Positions 44,916 through 56,420 of a stretch of 64,000 bases of DNA are shown here, in pieces. The first letter of the stretch is position 1. Each line of letters opens with the position of its first letter. The stretch is taken from assembly GCA_021234155.1 (NCBI GenBank), contig JAJEKV010000075.1, positions 3,691,720 to 3,755,719 of the forward strand, given 5' to 3'. This DNA comes from Isoetes taiwanensis (lineage: Eukaryota; Streptophyta; Lycopodiopsida; Isoetales; Isoetaceae). The translations under genes were made by a program, and so were the position numbers. Under the pieces are notes generated by a model, which was given only the letters and a program-made list of their open reading frames with translations, was not told where the DNA came from and did not search any database.

Positions 44916-45250
44916 GTTCCCTTGGTCTAGTTGATAGAATTGCTAAATTTACCTGCTTGTATAGGATCGTGGAACATATTGTTTGCGAAAGGCTTTGCTG
45001 AAAGTCTTGAACCTACAATTATTCCTTTTCAGCTTATTAGACTTTGCATAACCCTTCCACCATATGTGCGGCGGCCCAGTGAGTGACGTTGCTACCTTGC
45101 AATGTCCTTATCCTTCATCCCATGTGAGTTTCCAAACTCATCCATCTCATCTAACCATGCTTCTGGTTCCATTCCCGACTTGTCTTTCCTGGAAAATTGA
45201 CCCAGCTTGTGGGTTTTCCACACGTTGCTCATGGCAATACTAATTTTCTT

Positions 45251-45484
45251 CTAGTAATCTTCTGCTTTGCGGTTCCCGTTCCTACCTTGCGAGTTATCTG
45301 ACTCACTCTCAGAACTACTGTGTGATCCAATGTCCGTGCTGTCACCTGAGCTGGAGCTTAACGGGCTAGGGCTCCTCCTATTTCTCCTCTTCCTTTTCCT
45401 GTCCTTATGTGCCCCTAGTGCTGCTTCCTGTTCTGGTTGATCTACTTGTTCTAGTTGGGGAGGGGGGGGATGGCATAGGTCCAC
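45251..45484 (-). pseudogene. gag N-terminal region, Ser/Arg-rich
   Basis: 77 codons from 45484, with RKRKRRNRRSPSPLSSSSGD and a Ser/Glu stretch, common in gag N-termini. The next part (44940-45250) continues gag-like in broken frames (GPPHIWWKGYAKS). It is part of the minus-strand chromovirus. Confidence 0.55.
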
Positions 45485-47124
45485 ACTCCTAAGCTCTCAT
45501 GAGTGGCGTAGCCCATTGCACTAACTGTTGCATCTGGTTGCGCATCTCTATCAACCTCGTGTTAATGGTCTCTGCTGACATGTTGTCCTCCTCATCCTGT
45601 TCCTGGCCAAAAAAGCTTCCTAGACTATCGATTGTGTTGTCTACCTTAATCCTGTGAGGCGGAGCCAAGGTTTCTAGTTATAAGGATTAGTTACACATAT
45701 TTGTTATTCAAAGTTATATGTTGTTTATGGGACTTCTATATTGAGTCATTTCACTCGTAAAAAAATCAAGTTAAAACTCAATTTACAAGGTTACAATAAA
45801 ATATTTTAACCATGTCATAAATATACAGTTTTGAAGCTTCAATAGCTTAAATAGTAGATATGAAGTTAAACCTTTAATTAACACATGCTAAGAGAAAGTT
45901 GAATCCCTAGAACTCTTCTTTGACTTGAAGAAGTTCTTGACATCTTTAAGCCAAGAACCTTTGCCGATATTGCGGAGGATGTTGCGTGAAGATTCTTCGC
46001 TCGCACTAGGGGGCTGGGAGTTGGGGTGTTGTGGCTGCCACTACAGTTAGTGGTGTGTCTCTCAGATGCCCTCGTGCAAAGTCCAAGCTGTAGAGTACTA
46101 CTGATCTCTTGAAGAGGATAACATGATCAGTATTTTCTCTCATCTTGGCGTGTGGGCCGAAATCTATGAGTGCAATCAAGAGTGACACTGCTTTCTCTCC
46201 TCTTGGGCTGAAATTCCATATGAAATACTATCATCTGGCCCTAGCATAGAGCTGGAAGGTAGAATCGAAGGGCCTTTCCCTCTTGATGTCCCGTCTTAGC
46301 TTTGCTTGCCTCTGCACCTTTCCTTCCTGTCGTGCTGCCGTAAATGTCCACTGCTAAGAGGTCGTCATGATCCCTTAACATGGTGCTAGTGTTAGAAATA
46401 CAAGGTCAAGAATAAAAGTTATTCACCTTCTACAATCACAAAAATTTGTATCACAATAAATACCAGCTTATAAGAACTTAGATCAATCTAAGATCATATT
46501 GTAATGCAATTAATGTGTAACATAAACTTACTAGAGGGAACTTATCATTCTTCATATCAAAACATCTTAGAACCATTACACAATAAGTATACCCCTCAAT
46601 TCAAATCATATCAACCACTGTAGCAATAACCATTACCCTATTTCGATGCCTTGTTTGATCTTCAATGGTATCGTCCAAGACTGTCCCCATGAATATACAG
46701 ATCGATCTTCCTTCTTGTTTTATCACAACAGTCCGGCGGTGATGCCAGACCGTTAGCATGATCCCGGATCATGGCTGCACAGTATTGGACCGAGCCAATT
46801 CGAACTAAAATTGGCTCCATGGATCTCGTTCAGCCTTTGAATATTCTCTATTTGATTTCAATGGTTTTGCTGTCTCCTTTATATTTCATAATAAACCATT
46901 AACTGTATTCCATGGTTCACAATGGACCATAGCAACTTAGGTTTATATTAAACCTAAATTCTTCTCATTTACCTAGGTTGAATGTTGACCTAGATTCAAC
47001 TACAACTGTGTACAATTGTACCATTGTTCCCTTGCATTCAAACCATTTAAACTCTGCATGTATCTCTGTCTTCTCAACTATGCAAAAATATTATCAATGA
47101 TCCATTTCTTCTGCTGTGTCTGCT
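45485..47124. other. element interior between gag and upstream ORFs, no clear gene
   Basis: Only short frames (for example minus 46006-46188). Several AATAA-rich stretches. It separates gag from the ORF relics at 47.1-49.5 kb within the same LTR pair. Confidence 0.4.
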
Positions 47125-47319
47125 TCAAAGGTTAATCAATAAATAGATTATGGTATGAACTCCAACAGCTAGCACTCTCCAGGTTGACATGGGATGGGAC
47201 CTCTCTCTTACGCTACTTGATCGGATGGGGCAACTCGTGTTTGGACCTCCACCCGTGAGGTCTCTTTGCTGCCCTTCTGCAATCAACCCTAAGAGCTCGT
47301 CGATTTTCAATCCTTCCTC

Positions 47320-48002
47320 CAAGCAGTGTGGTAGCTAGAGGATATCACACACGAAGAGGTACTCCCCCCCTTCAATGACAACTGGAAATAAGGCAGTAAT
47401 GTCGATTGGTGGATCTGTGGCCCTTCTTAAGTCCTCATCGTGCCTCTCAAGCTGTCTTCTCATCCTCTATGCTAATCTGCGCTCTTCTTCCTCGTCTTAC
47501 TCTTCCACTTCTTTATAGTTTCCTTCCAGTTGAGGTGCGTCGGATGACGTACCATAGTAGATGTATTCGGTGGATGAAGCGCTGATTCACCCTCGTGTTC
47601 AAGGGTGCTAAATCCAATGGCTGTATGGCTTGTTGATGGCTATGAACTGCATGAATATAGTAAGAGCCGCTTGAGACGAGATGTACCTGTGTCTATGAGC
47701 TTTGCAATTCATGTAATGTGGCATATTTGTTGTCCTATCCCAACAAATTTGCTTCTTGATTTTGGAGATCTGCCCAACATCTAAGTGAGCGCATTTAAGG
47801 ATATACATTTCCCTCCTCATGGTGAAAGGCTAACTTCCCATGGTAAGACTTGCTGGCATATGATGTCGGTGTAATAGGGTGTCCTTGTCAATGTTGCGTG
47901 AAGGTCGAAGAGGTGATCGAATACCTTGAAAGCCTCTTGGATCGGCACCTCACTGATGTGGACGGTGGTGTTGTACCATTTGACGAAGTTGGTAGGCGCC
48001 AT
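47320..48002 (-). pseudogene. unidentified ORF with its own TATA box
   Basis: From ATG 48002 (MAPTNFVKWYNTTVHISEVP) 62 codons run to 47817, and after a frameshift a second frame (47608-47820) continues with KCAHLDVGQISKIKKQICWD and HYMNCKAHRHRYIS. Further degenerate acidic frames follow to about 47320. The composition suggests a real but decayed protein; I do not recognise the family. A TATA box lies about 112 bp upstream, so it may have been transcribed independently of the LTR. Confidence 0.4.
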
Positions 48003-48111
48003 AGAGCAGAGACTAGGGTAGCAAATGGTTTGGGAAGATGGTAAAAGGATTGGAAAATCGCCTAAGCAGAGTAAGAGCAAACTTTGTGAAGAAGACAGTC
48101 AAATGGATCCC

Positions 48112-48121
48112 CTTATATAGG
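48112..48121 (-). promoter_or_regulatory. TATA box for the 48002 ORF
   Basis: CTATATAAGG on the minus strand, about 112 bp before ATG 48002, similar in spacing to the TATA-ATG distance of the ORF at 17400. Confidence 0.45.
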
Positions 48122-48694
48122 TTAGAGTTGCCTAGGTTTCCGTGCCAAACTGCCTACTTGAAAAAATCTATGTTCTGGGACTTATACTGGGCCAATCTGA
48201 TTGATTTGAAGTGTTACTCTAGCTAGAATAAGACAAAAAACACACTGGAGGGGTTTTGTTGGGCGAATTTTGGGACAAATTTGGATCTAATTATGCAAAT
48301 CCAGTCACACCGCATGAATGGCCTTTCTGAGACTCTCGGAAATGCGTTCGGCGTGATTTGACCAGAAAATGGCTTATTTTGGTAAAAAAATAGTCAATTT
48401 GACTAATATAAGTCGCTAAGTTGATCTATTTGATTAAGTTTAGTTTATCTATGACTTTACTTCTTAGAAAAATGCTCATTCTAATCGACTTTATGGGCAA
48501 ATCCGGTCACACTGTGTGAATGGCCCTTCTGAGACTCTCGAAAACGCGTTTGGCGCGGTCTGATCGAAAAATGGGTTTTGACCTAGGTTTTGACTTTTTT
48601 TGAACAATTTTTTTTAACAAAGTACATTAATTGAAAAATTACAATATATTCATAGTCAAAATTTCGTTCAAAAAGATTTTAAATTTTATCTTTT

Positions 48695-49494
48695 CTAATC
48701 TAAATTTAGGTCCTTGGGCATCATCATGACCCCTTTAGCATGGACCACACATAGATTGCCCTCCTCAAAGAGCTAGACTAGCTTTGCCTCTGTTGCCTCC
48801 TGCAGGGATCAGACCGTTAGAGGTGTCACCCAATGGTCTGTCCTAAAATCTTGCATAATCTCCTAGGAGGCGTTCAAATGGTGCCTTCTGGATGAGGTGA
48901 TTGGTGCATTGCTCACAATGTCGGATCTCCCGGAAGACTGCGCGTGCCTCAAATTGGGTACGTGGTGGACTCACTGTGGTTCTATTGGTCTTGGAAGAGG
49001 AGGTTTGGGCTGGTTCTGGGGCTTTTCCCCCTCCACGGACTTTGGGATGTTCTACCGGTAGTACCAATCATTGTACCTGTTCTATCGCCGGAGCCTGAGG
49101 TACTCTTTGTACGCTGCCTTCTTTCACTCGAACTTCCAGTCCTTCTTGAGCTTGAAGACCTTTTCCTCCACCTTTTGCTTCTTCGTTACCCTAGGTGGCT
49201 CATGCCACTTTGTATACGGCGGTCTTGCGTTGGGGTCAGAGGTCTACCCCACCTCTCCTTCCCGCCCCAATAGTGTAGCCCCGAACGATGGTCTCGTCCG
49301 TATGCTGGGGCTCGCCCATCCATGGTGTGGTAGGTCTCATTTGTGAAGTCGGAGGTGTTGGGTTTGTCTCCATCGCCTTGCCCCGGCCTCAAGTGCTCTG
49401 GAATCTTCTTGCCACTATCCACCGCTAGCTCCGCCATGCTAGGCCTCTTCCAGGAGCTCCTAACTTTCGTTGCAGTGCACTTGGCGCGCGCCAT
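48695..49494 (-). pseudogene. histone H3-fold gene relic inside an LTR element
   Basis: ATG 49494 starts MARAKCTATKVR, like the H3 tail. The histone-fold part is unmistakable: FREIRHCEQCTNHLIQKAPF then ERLLGDYA (about 48855-48950), and after a one-base shift QDFRTD, SLQEATEAKLV and LFEEGNLCVVHAKGV, MMMPKDLNLD (ending about 48695). These align with H3 from its alpha-N helix (REIRKYQ..T..LIRKLPFQRL) through alpha-2 (ALQEAAEAYLV) to IMPKDIQLARR. Between tail and fold lie about 150 codons, much longer than canonical H3, partly Lys-rich, so a centromeric-type H3 or a fusion is possible. At least two frameshifts and two stops make it non-functional. It lies between the element's primer-binding site and gag, in the same orientation. 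Confidence 0.75.
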
Positions 49495-50039
49495 ATCTTA
49501 TGGTTAGGGAAACTGATTAACTTAAGCTGGAGATCAAAAAAGAGAGAGGATTTAGGGCGAAATTAGAGGAAAAGGCTAAAATGGTGTTTAAAAGGGAAAA
49601 GATGCTCTCAAATGCCAGGGAATATTCTATTGCCATTAATATCTCTATTATTTAGCCACCCTTATTAATGGTTCACTTATATAATTATAGTTTTCTTTAT
49701 ATTTTGAAAATTTTAATGGTTCTTGGGGTTTTAATTATGAATTTGTACCATTTTTCATCCAGGGTCCCAGACTTGGACGATTCTTCGACCCATTTTACAT
49801 GAAATTGGTGTTAATGCATAATTTCCACTCCAAATTTACTAGAATGCTCATTTGACTCGTTCTTTTTCCCTGAGCATATAATTTAGCCTAATTCTATGAC
49901 CCTACTACTTGGGGGAAAATATTTTCCTCCCACTTTCGAGATTCGACATTGAAATTCCCATTCCATACTCTAGTAGGCCAGTTAATTCTATTTGATAAGG
50001 GTTATGGCCAGTGCTAGCTCTTGGTCAACCAAGAACATT
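49495..50039. other. leader region of the minus-strand element
   Basis: No gene. It lies between the H3-like ATG and the primer-binding site. A pyrimidine-rich run precedes the ATG on the minus strand, and CCCTTTTAAACACC at about 49585-49600 could serve as a weak TATA. Confidence 0.4.
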
Positions 50040-50051
50040 GCTATGATACCA
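50040..50051 (-). promoter_or_regulatory. primer-binding site (initiator tRNA-Met type)
   Basis: On the minus strand TGGTATCATAGC lies one base inside the LTR end (..CGTCACA). It matches the common plant TGGTATCAGAGC site with one change. Confidence 0.8.
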
Positions 50052-50052
50052 T

Positions 50053-51073
50053 TGTGACGCTCTCCACTAGTATACGACGTCCCGCCATATACTCTACGGG
50101 AAATCCCCCATCCAGCATTGTCTGCTATATAGGCCCTCCTATCTGCCCCATTCCAAGGATGGCCAGGACACGGGTAGAAAGACACATAGGTGTCTTGCAC
50201 GCCCGTCCTCTATGGGCTCCTATAAAAGTAGAAGCATACTATATCATCAGCAGTGGCGAAGAACTACCATGATGGGTAGCACATCCATCCTTCCAAAGAT
50301 CCATCATAGATGCCAACATATCGTAAAAAATATAAGCTCCTATCCAGACTCAGACTCATAAGGAAAGTAGACTAACGACTGAGTCTCAAGATAGAGTAGA
50401 TCGAAATATAACAATGGCGGGGCTGGCTATAGACAATGGCTAGGGTTGACCACTCCATCTGCCCCTCCTGTGCATACTTTGTAGATGGGCTAAAACATGC
50501 TTTGTCGTGATTGTAACCTATCGGAGACGTATACTCTTGGTATCACCCAACGAGGCTACTCCGGGTTGCATCTCCCCGGTCCGATGAGGTAGGAAGGTTC
50601 GCATCTCCCCTTCCCGAAAGACAATGGTCCTATAGGCGGCTAGAGGATCGTGGTGACACACGTCCATATCCGACTGAACCCAAGAACCAGGCCAACACCA
50701 CACCTGCAACTCCTGAGGGTCAGGGCGACACCGTCAATCCAAGAAGTATCGGACCCATACCTGACCCATACAAAGTGACGGACTATAAGCTCGCTCCAAG
50801 TCTCTAGTAGCCGCGCTCAGCAGGGACTCCCTCTATCTTGCCACTGACTCCATTATGTGGTGCTCAGTCACTCCATAGCCTCCATAGCCTAGTGGGCTCT
50901 ATGCACAGGCCGCAATATAATAGGAACTAGAGGGTCTAAACTAGAAGCATCATCTAAACAAGGCTACTAGGTCTCTGCCCCCCTTGCCCATACAAGAGGA
51001 GCAAACATGATCAACCATCATCATATATCCATATAACATAATAATAAATGAGAATAATATCTAATCCTAATCT
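50053..51073 (-). repeat. 5' LTR of the minus-strand chromovirus, 5'-truncated
   Basis: On the plus strand it starts TGTGACGCTC and is shared with 39615-40311 from 50318 on. The part corresponding to 40312-40917 is missing; at 51073 it joins a tandemly duplicated sequence. A PBS directly adjoins the inner end. Together with 39615-40917 it delimits an element of about 11.5 kb. Confidence 0.75.
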
Positions 51074-52265
51074 TTGTCATCAGAAGTCAAATTGGAAGGT
51101 TGTTGAGGTGAAAAAGGCATACCAATTTTCGCAAACAACCTGGGTGATCGTCTTTCTACGGCAACTAGCTTCGATATTGCAAGATCGGCTGAGGGAATTG
51201 GATAGGAATAAAAATTGGGTATCAAGAACGCTCTGTTCGAACTCGAGCGCGACAAGAAGGTACTCCAAAATTGAAAAAATTCTATTTTGGGATAATAATA
51301 ATTCCCTAATATCATTATGCCTAAATAATAAATCCCTAAATAATAATTGCCTAAAAATTACATTTGTGCATAATTTATGTACAATGTATCCCCATTTTTT
51401 ATACACCCTACCTTGCTTTTACCCTTTTAGTTGTCTTTCGATCTTGGAATCGCAAAGGCTAACATCGAAGCTTCACTGAATGCTTTGAAAACTCCTGATT
51501 TCTGCAATAAAAACCCCGATTACTGCATCATCCGGGTTATAGAAGAAGTAAACAGATCTACTGAAATATTGGGGAAAATGAAAAGAAAATAAATTGTAGT
51601 TGGAAGCTCTGATTTTCAAAGAACATCACGTTTGGGGATCCTGCAGCCGTCTTTTTCTGTATTTCTGCTTCTTTGCTGACCTATAAGGACATAATAACAA
51701 ATGAGAATAATATCTAATCCTAATCTTTGTCATCAGAAGTCAAATTGGAAGGTTGTTGAGGTGAAATAGGCATACCGATTTTCGCAGACAACCTGGGTGA
51801 TCGTCTTTATGCGGCAACTAGATTCGACATTGCAAGATTGGCTGAGGGAATTGGATAAGAAGAACAATTGGGTAGCAAGAATGCTCTGTTCAAACTCGAG
51901 CGCGGCAAGAAGGTACTCCAAATTGAAAAAAAAAAAATCTATTTTGGGATAACAATAATTCCCTAATATCATAACGCCTAAATAATAATTCCCTAAATAA
52001 TAATTGCCTAAAAATTAGATAATTTGTGCATAATTTATGTACAATGTATCCCTATTTTTTTATACACCATACCTTACTTTTACCCTTTTAGTTGTCTTTC
52101 GATCTTGGAATCACAAAGGCTAACATTGAAGCTTCACTGAATGCTTTGAAGACTCATGATATCTGCATAAATTATAGTTGGAAGCTCTAATTTTCAAGAA
52201 ACATCACGTTTGGGGTCCTGCAGCCGTCTTTTTCTGTATTTCTGCTTCTTTGCTGACCTATGAGG
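51047..52265. repeat. tandem duplication, about 650 + 570 bp
   Basis: Copy A (51047-51696) and copy B (51697-52265) share long blocks such as AATATCTAATCCTAATCTTT, CAAATTGGAAGGTTGTTGAG and CCTGCAGCCGTCTTTTTCTG. Copy B lacks about 90 bp around 51500-51595. Both copies begin with the last bases of the truncated LTR, so the duplication arose after the LTR was cut. No gene recognised. Confidence 0.85.
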
Positions 52266-52416
52266 ACGAATAAACAAACTTCTTTGCAAACTATGAGGAC
52301 AGATCTTGAAACAAACGAATCCCTCCCCGAAACCAAACAAATTAGATGTCAACATGTATTGTTCCAAGAACGAGTCCATTGATTCAGAAAAGCAAGAACA
52401 AGTCCATAAAGAAAAG

Positions 52417-52471
52417 GCATTGCGCCTTTGTTCTTGTCAATAAAAAGAGTCTCACGTCCTTCAAAAAAAAA
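52417..52471 (+). mobile_element. 55-bp retroposed fragment with poly(A)
   Basis: AGTCCATAAAGAAAAG (52401-52416) is repeated exactly at 52472-52487. Between the copies lie 55 bp ending in an A run, with AATAAA about 15-20 bp before it. This is the structure of a severely 5'-truncated LINE-mediated retroposition of some transcript. Confidence 0.7.
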
Positions 52472-52487
52472 AGTCCATAAAGAAAAG

Positions 52488-52829
52488 CGATGTAAATGAT
52501 AAGTTTGTTTTTCCATGCAACCTTCTGTTGAAAGTTTGGAAAAAAATAGCAGTTAATATTAGCTAAATGGCGATTTTTTGGACATTTTTAGAAAAAGTAC
52601 AGCTAAACTATAAAGGAGGGAATTTTTGGGAAAAAGAAAAAAATCGCCAAAAAATCTCAAAGTTGACCTCCCTTACACCAAGGTCTAGCCAAACATAAGA
52701 AAGTAGGAAAAGCTGAAGAATATTAGAGTCTCACTTTAAATGTAAAAGCCTTTATGCCGCTACTCTATGATGGAACCCTCTAACCACCATACCAAATGTG
52801 ATATGGATGGAGTCTACGAAGCAGCAATA
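52488..52829. other. no gene recognised
   Basis: AT-rich spacer up to the truncated end of the LINE; no notable motif. Confidence 0.35.
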
Positions 52830-54500
52830 TAGATCTTGCTGACGGTTCCTGCTATCCTCAATCAGAGTCTGCAGCGTGAAGATATGATCAATGGTTTGCG
52901 CCAGCCTGAATCATGCCTGCGTGAGTCCCCCCACTTCTGCTGCCTCTGCCCATCTTGTCAACTATTGCTCGAGGATCCCCGCGAGGAGCTTTGCAAACAC
53001 TGAGCTGATCATGACGGTCCGATAATTGGCCGAGCAGTGCGGGTCTCCTGCCTTGTAGATTGGGACAACCTTGCTAGTGGTCCATTGTGTGCGAAAAACT
53101 TCCCGCAATGCCTTGTTGAACATGGCGGTTAGTATCGGTGCCATGGATGGTCCTGCCCACTTGAGTAACTCCGTCTGCATGCTGTCGAGTTCCGGCGCTT
53201 TTCCATTGGCTAGATGCTGCAGCCCCTGTGCTACCTCCGCCTCTGTAATTTCCAGCACCGGGCCTTGTTGCGGGGTAATGTCACCCGTGCACCCTCAGGA
53301 TTGTAGAGCTGCTATAGATATTGCCCCCACTGGTCTGGAGTGATGATGTTTTTTGTGGGCGGCACTGGCCTCCTAAGCACTCTTTGCCAGAAAGTCCTGG
53401 GATGACGTTCCAGGAGGAAGAACATTTCCTGTTGATGGGCCGCACTGTACCTGGCCTTTCTAGCCTTAAGGAAAGTGCGGCATTGCTTGACCACCTCCGG
53501 ACGTGAAGCAGGATCTGTGACTTGGCGGAGCCAGCATTTGCATTCTTTGCACTCAGCATCAAACCATTGGTTACGCGGAAAGGTCATAGCTCTCGGGGTT
53601 TTCTGGGGGTGGCTTCTCACAAAGCATCTTTCTGCAGCAACCCCGAGGATGTTAGTGAGCCTGCCTGCCTGCCTGCTGCTCCAGTGTTGAGCACTGCGAG
53701 ATGCTTGCCAGGCCCTCCGTAAGCATCTCGGAGTATGTATGAGCGCACTCATAGTCCAGCCTGAGCTGGGACATGCGAGGAGGTGTTATACAGGTGGCTG
53801 GAGCAACCTGCCAGGTGCAAGTAGAGTGGCAAGTGGTCTGAGTCCACCTCCTCATCTCTATCATCTGTTTCCACTCGAAAATGTTTGACGAGATGCATGT
53901 CTTGCTCGGCCACTAATACATAGTCTACCACGCTGGATCCGCCTCCCTGATTCTCCTACCTACAAGTGTGCTGGCAAGAGGACGGCCACCGTGCTAGTCC
54001 ATTGCAATCACTAGGTCAAAGATATTGCAGAGCAACAATAGCTGCCTCTCATAGCGCGGGACCTAAATGTCAGCTGATGCCCGCAGTGGCCAAGCTCCTT
54101 CTGAAGGGCTTAGTTGCAACACATCATCTGTCAAAGAGTCAAATCTCATTGGCTGTTCTGTGCTAGTGCGTGCATTGAAGTCTCTGGCGAGCATGACACT
54201 ACCCCGCTGCTTGTGATGTTGTATGTCATCGTATAGATCGACATAGGGCTCCAACTTATCCACATCTGAGTGTGTGTGATAGAAGTTGCGCTTGACATGT
54301 GGGAAGTAGCAGGCCGCCACAAAGAGAGGGCTACCACTGCAATTCTGCACGCGCACCCACAAGTACCTATTATGTTTGTCTATCTTGCACAGGGAAACTG
54401 CCTGCGTGCGGGGCTGCCCTAGTAGTAACAAGCGACCCCTCGTGCCCCCTCCTTCTTATGCATTCATTGAAGACGGAGTTAGCGCTAGTATCCAAACAAG
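52830..54500 (-). pseudogene. LINE ORF2: endonuclease and truncated RT
   Basis: Read from 54500 down in several frames: AP-endonuclease parts (AACYFPHVKRNFYHT, GSVMLARDFNART at 54063-54431; DSDHLPLYLHLAG near 53800), the EN-RT linker (MTFPRNQWFDAECKECKCWL; ERHPRTFWQRVLRR, 53312-53752), RT fingers (NGKAPELDSMQTELLKWAG, VVPIYKAGDPHCSANYRTVM, 52962-53258), then IFTLQTLIED and LYCCFVDS (motif A) near 52840. RT ends right after motif A, and the YADD motif and C-terminus are absent. Multiple frameshifts. Non-LTR retrotransposon, inactive. Confidence 0.85.
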
Positions 54501-54559
54501 TCGGATAGCCTATATCCAGCATGCTGCATGTTTCCATGAGGAAGATGAGGTCCATATCA

Positions 54560-56240
54560 CTATTTGCTGGCAAGAGCTGCAGCTGTAGGTTTGGTGGTGG
54601 TAGCACAAGGGATGGTGGTCGAGATGGAGGCAGCATATGGCATGCTGGCAATGGCAGCTGAGGCCATTGTAGTAGGATGTGTGACTGGGGTCGCAGCAGA
54701 AGGGCCTCGAGGGTTCAAGGTGCATGCATTAACATTTGGTAGCCTAAAGATTTGCATCCTTTCCCAGACCAACCCTGCTGCCCCTCCCTGTTTGCGGACA
54801 CTCTTGACTTTCTCCAACTCAAGTCTGCAGTCCTTATGTTGTGCCGGAGTCAGATCCCGGTCCAGGTACAGGGCAGTCCCCTTTAACTGCCTGCCCTGGT
54901 GCAGGATGGTTGCTCGCTCTTGCGCATCCCTAACTGTGAAGGTGACCACTCGAGGGTTGTCAGGACGCTGGGCTCCATGGTGCCTCGCCCTAACAATGTA
55001 TATGAGCATGTGGAATGTCATCTGGGCTAGGATTTGTGTCTGGAGTCGGTAGATGAGGTGCTCTCCTGCCTCATCTGTCAAGCCGCAGATCACCACATTG
55101 TGGCTCCTCCGTCTCCGCTCCTGGAACTCTAAGGTGGTCGGGCCTATCCGAGGTGGGGCATATCCTGTTTGCAGTGTGTGGGGCCTATCTGAGGTGGTGG
55201 CATATCCTGTTTGCAATGTGTGGGGCAGGGATTGTGGCCTGCGCTAGGGTGGTGGCCGCATGGGGCAGCTTGGTGATGCAGCAGTGGGCCACCCTAGTTG
55301 ACATCTTGCAGGCTGTCGGGTATGTGGATATGCCATATCTTGTTCTGCGGCCTCTGCTCTATGAAGTCGGGAGCTCAGCTTCTGTTGGAATTGTTGTTAC
55401 CTTGTTAATTCATATGTGCATTGCCGCAATTGTTCATGGGCTTCTGCATGGAGGCCCTTGCCTTGCTGGGCGATGGTTGCCTAGAGCTCCTACAAATCCT
55501 GGTCTCGTATTTGGGCCTTATGCTGAAGCGCTCTCAACTCTGACTGGCTCGCTTCAAAGGCAGTCTGGATACTTCGCACCGTGGTGGCGGCCTCCTCGAC
55601 TTCTGACTAGAGGCGGGAGATGGTTTCCACTGTCTCCTGCTCAGCATGCTGCCTATCGTGTGCCATGGTCTCTATGATGGTGGAGAGGGAGTCCACACGA
55701 GCTCGCGGGTCAGCAAGATCCTACTTTTCCTGTTGTCTTTCGAAGTGTGCCAAACGGATGAAGTCTTCCCGTTGTTGTATGCGGATCTCCATCTCTGCAA
55801 TCCGCTACTTCTCTATGCTAGTTGTCTTCTGAGAAAATGGGGCACAAGGACTGGATCTCTTATGCCAAGTCCGCAATTCGGGTCCTGTTGCTTGCAATCC
55901 CTGCCTCCATTTGTTTCAAGGCCTTCGTCTGTGCCTGATCTGCAATTGGGTCTAAACAACAATCAACCTCCTTTCGGGTCAATCTTGTTGACTGGGCCTT
56001 TGCCCATGCCTCTCGCCTCAAGGAAGTGGCCTCTCCCTTGCTCTTGCCGTCTGGTCGGCCGTTTTCGTAGGGGACCATCTGCTTGATTGTCCTGGGCGTG
56101 CTCACCATGTCCGAGATCGGCAACTTGGGGGCGTGCCTGGGCACTAGCCTGGGACTGGGTCTGGGCTTGGGCTTGATTGTGGCTTGAGGGATGTCTACAT
56201 CCAAGTGGGGGTCTGGGCAGGGGGGTACACTAGTGGCCAT
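54560..56240 (-). pseudogene. LINE ORF1 with L1-ORF1p-like RNA-binding domain
   Basis: ATG 56240 opens a Pro/Lys-rich N-terminal region (126 codons). After broken frames, 55216-54560 (218 codons) encodes RRSHNVVICGLTDE, PRVVTFTVRDAQERATILHQ, then GTALYLDRDLTPAQHKDCRL and a Lys-rich helix. This order matches the RRM and C-terminal domain of L1 ORF1 proteins (the ..DLTP.Q...R.EL motif). It then becomes Ala/Thr-rich. ORF1 proteins coat LINE RNA. I see no CCHC knuckle. Confidence 0.7.
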
Positions 56241-56420
56241 TGTTATTTGGAGTTCACAAGGTTAAAGGGTGAATTAGATGTGAATAATGTGCTAACGTAT
56301 TTCCAACCATACAGTTCGATTTGCACATTGAAATTTTTATGTCGATTCTCCTCGAAAATCTTTGTGGTCACCGATTTAGTATAATGAAAGGAATGTTCTA
56401 CAGATTGACGGCCGGCAATA

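Noticed and set aside
53071-55677. Long plus-strand frames opposite the LINE
   Set aside because: They are antisense shadows of the minus-strand LINE frames, which carry the recognisable motifs.
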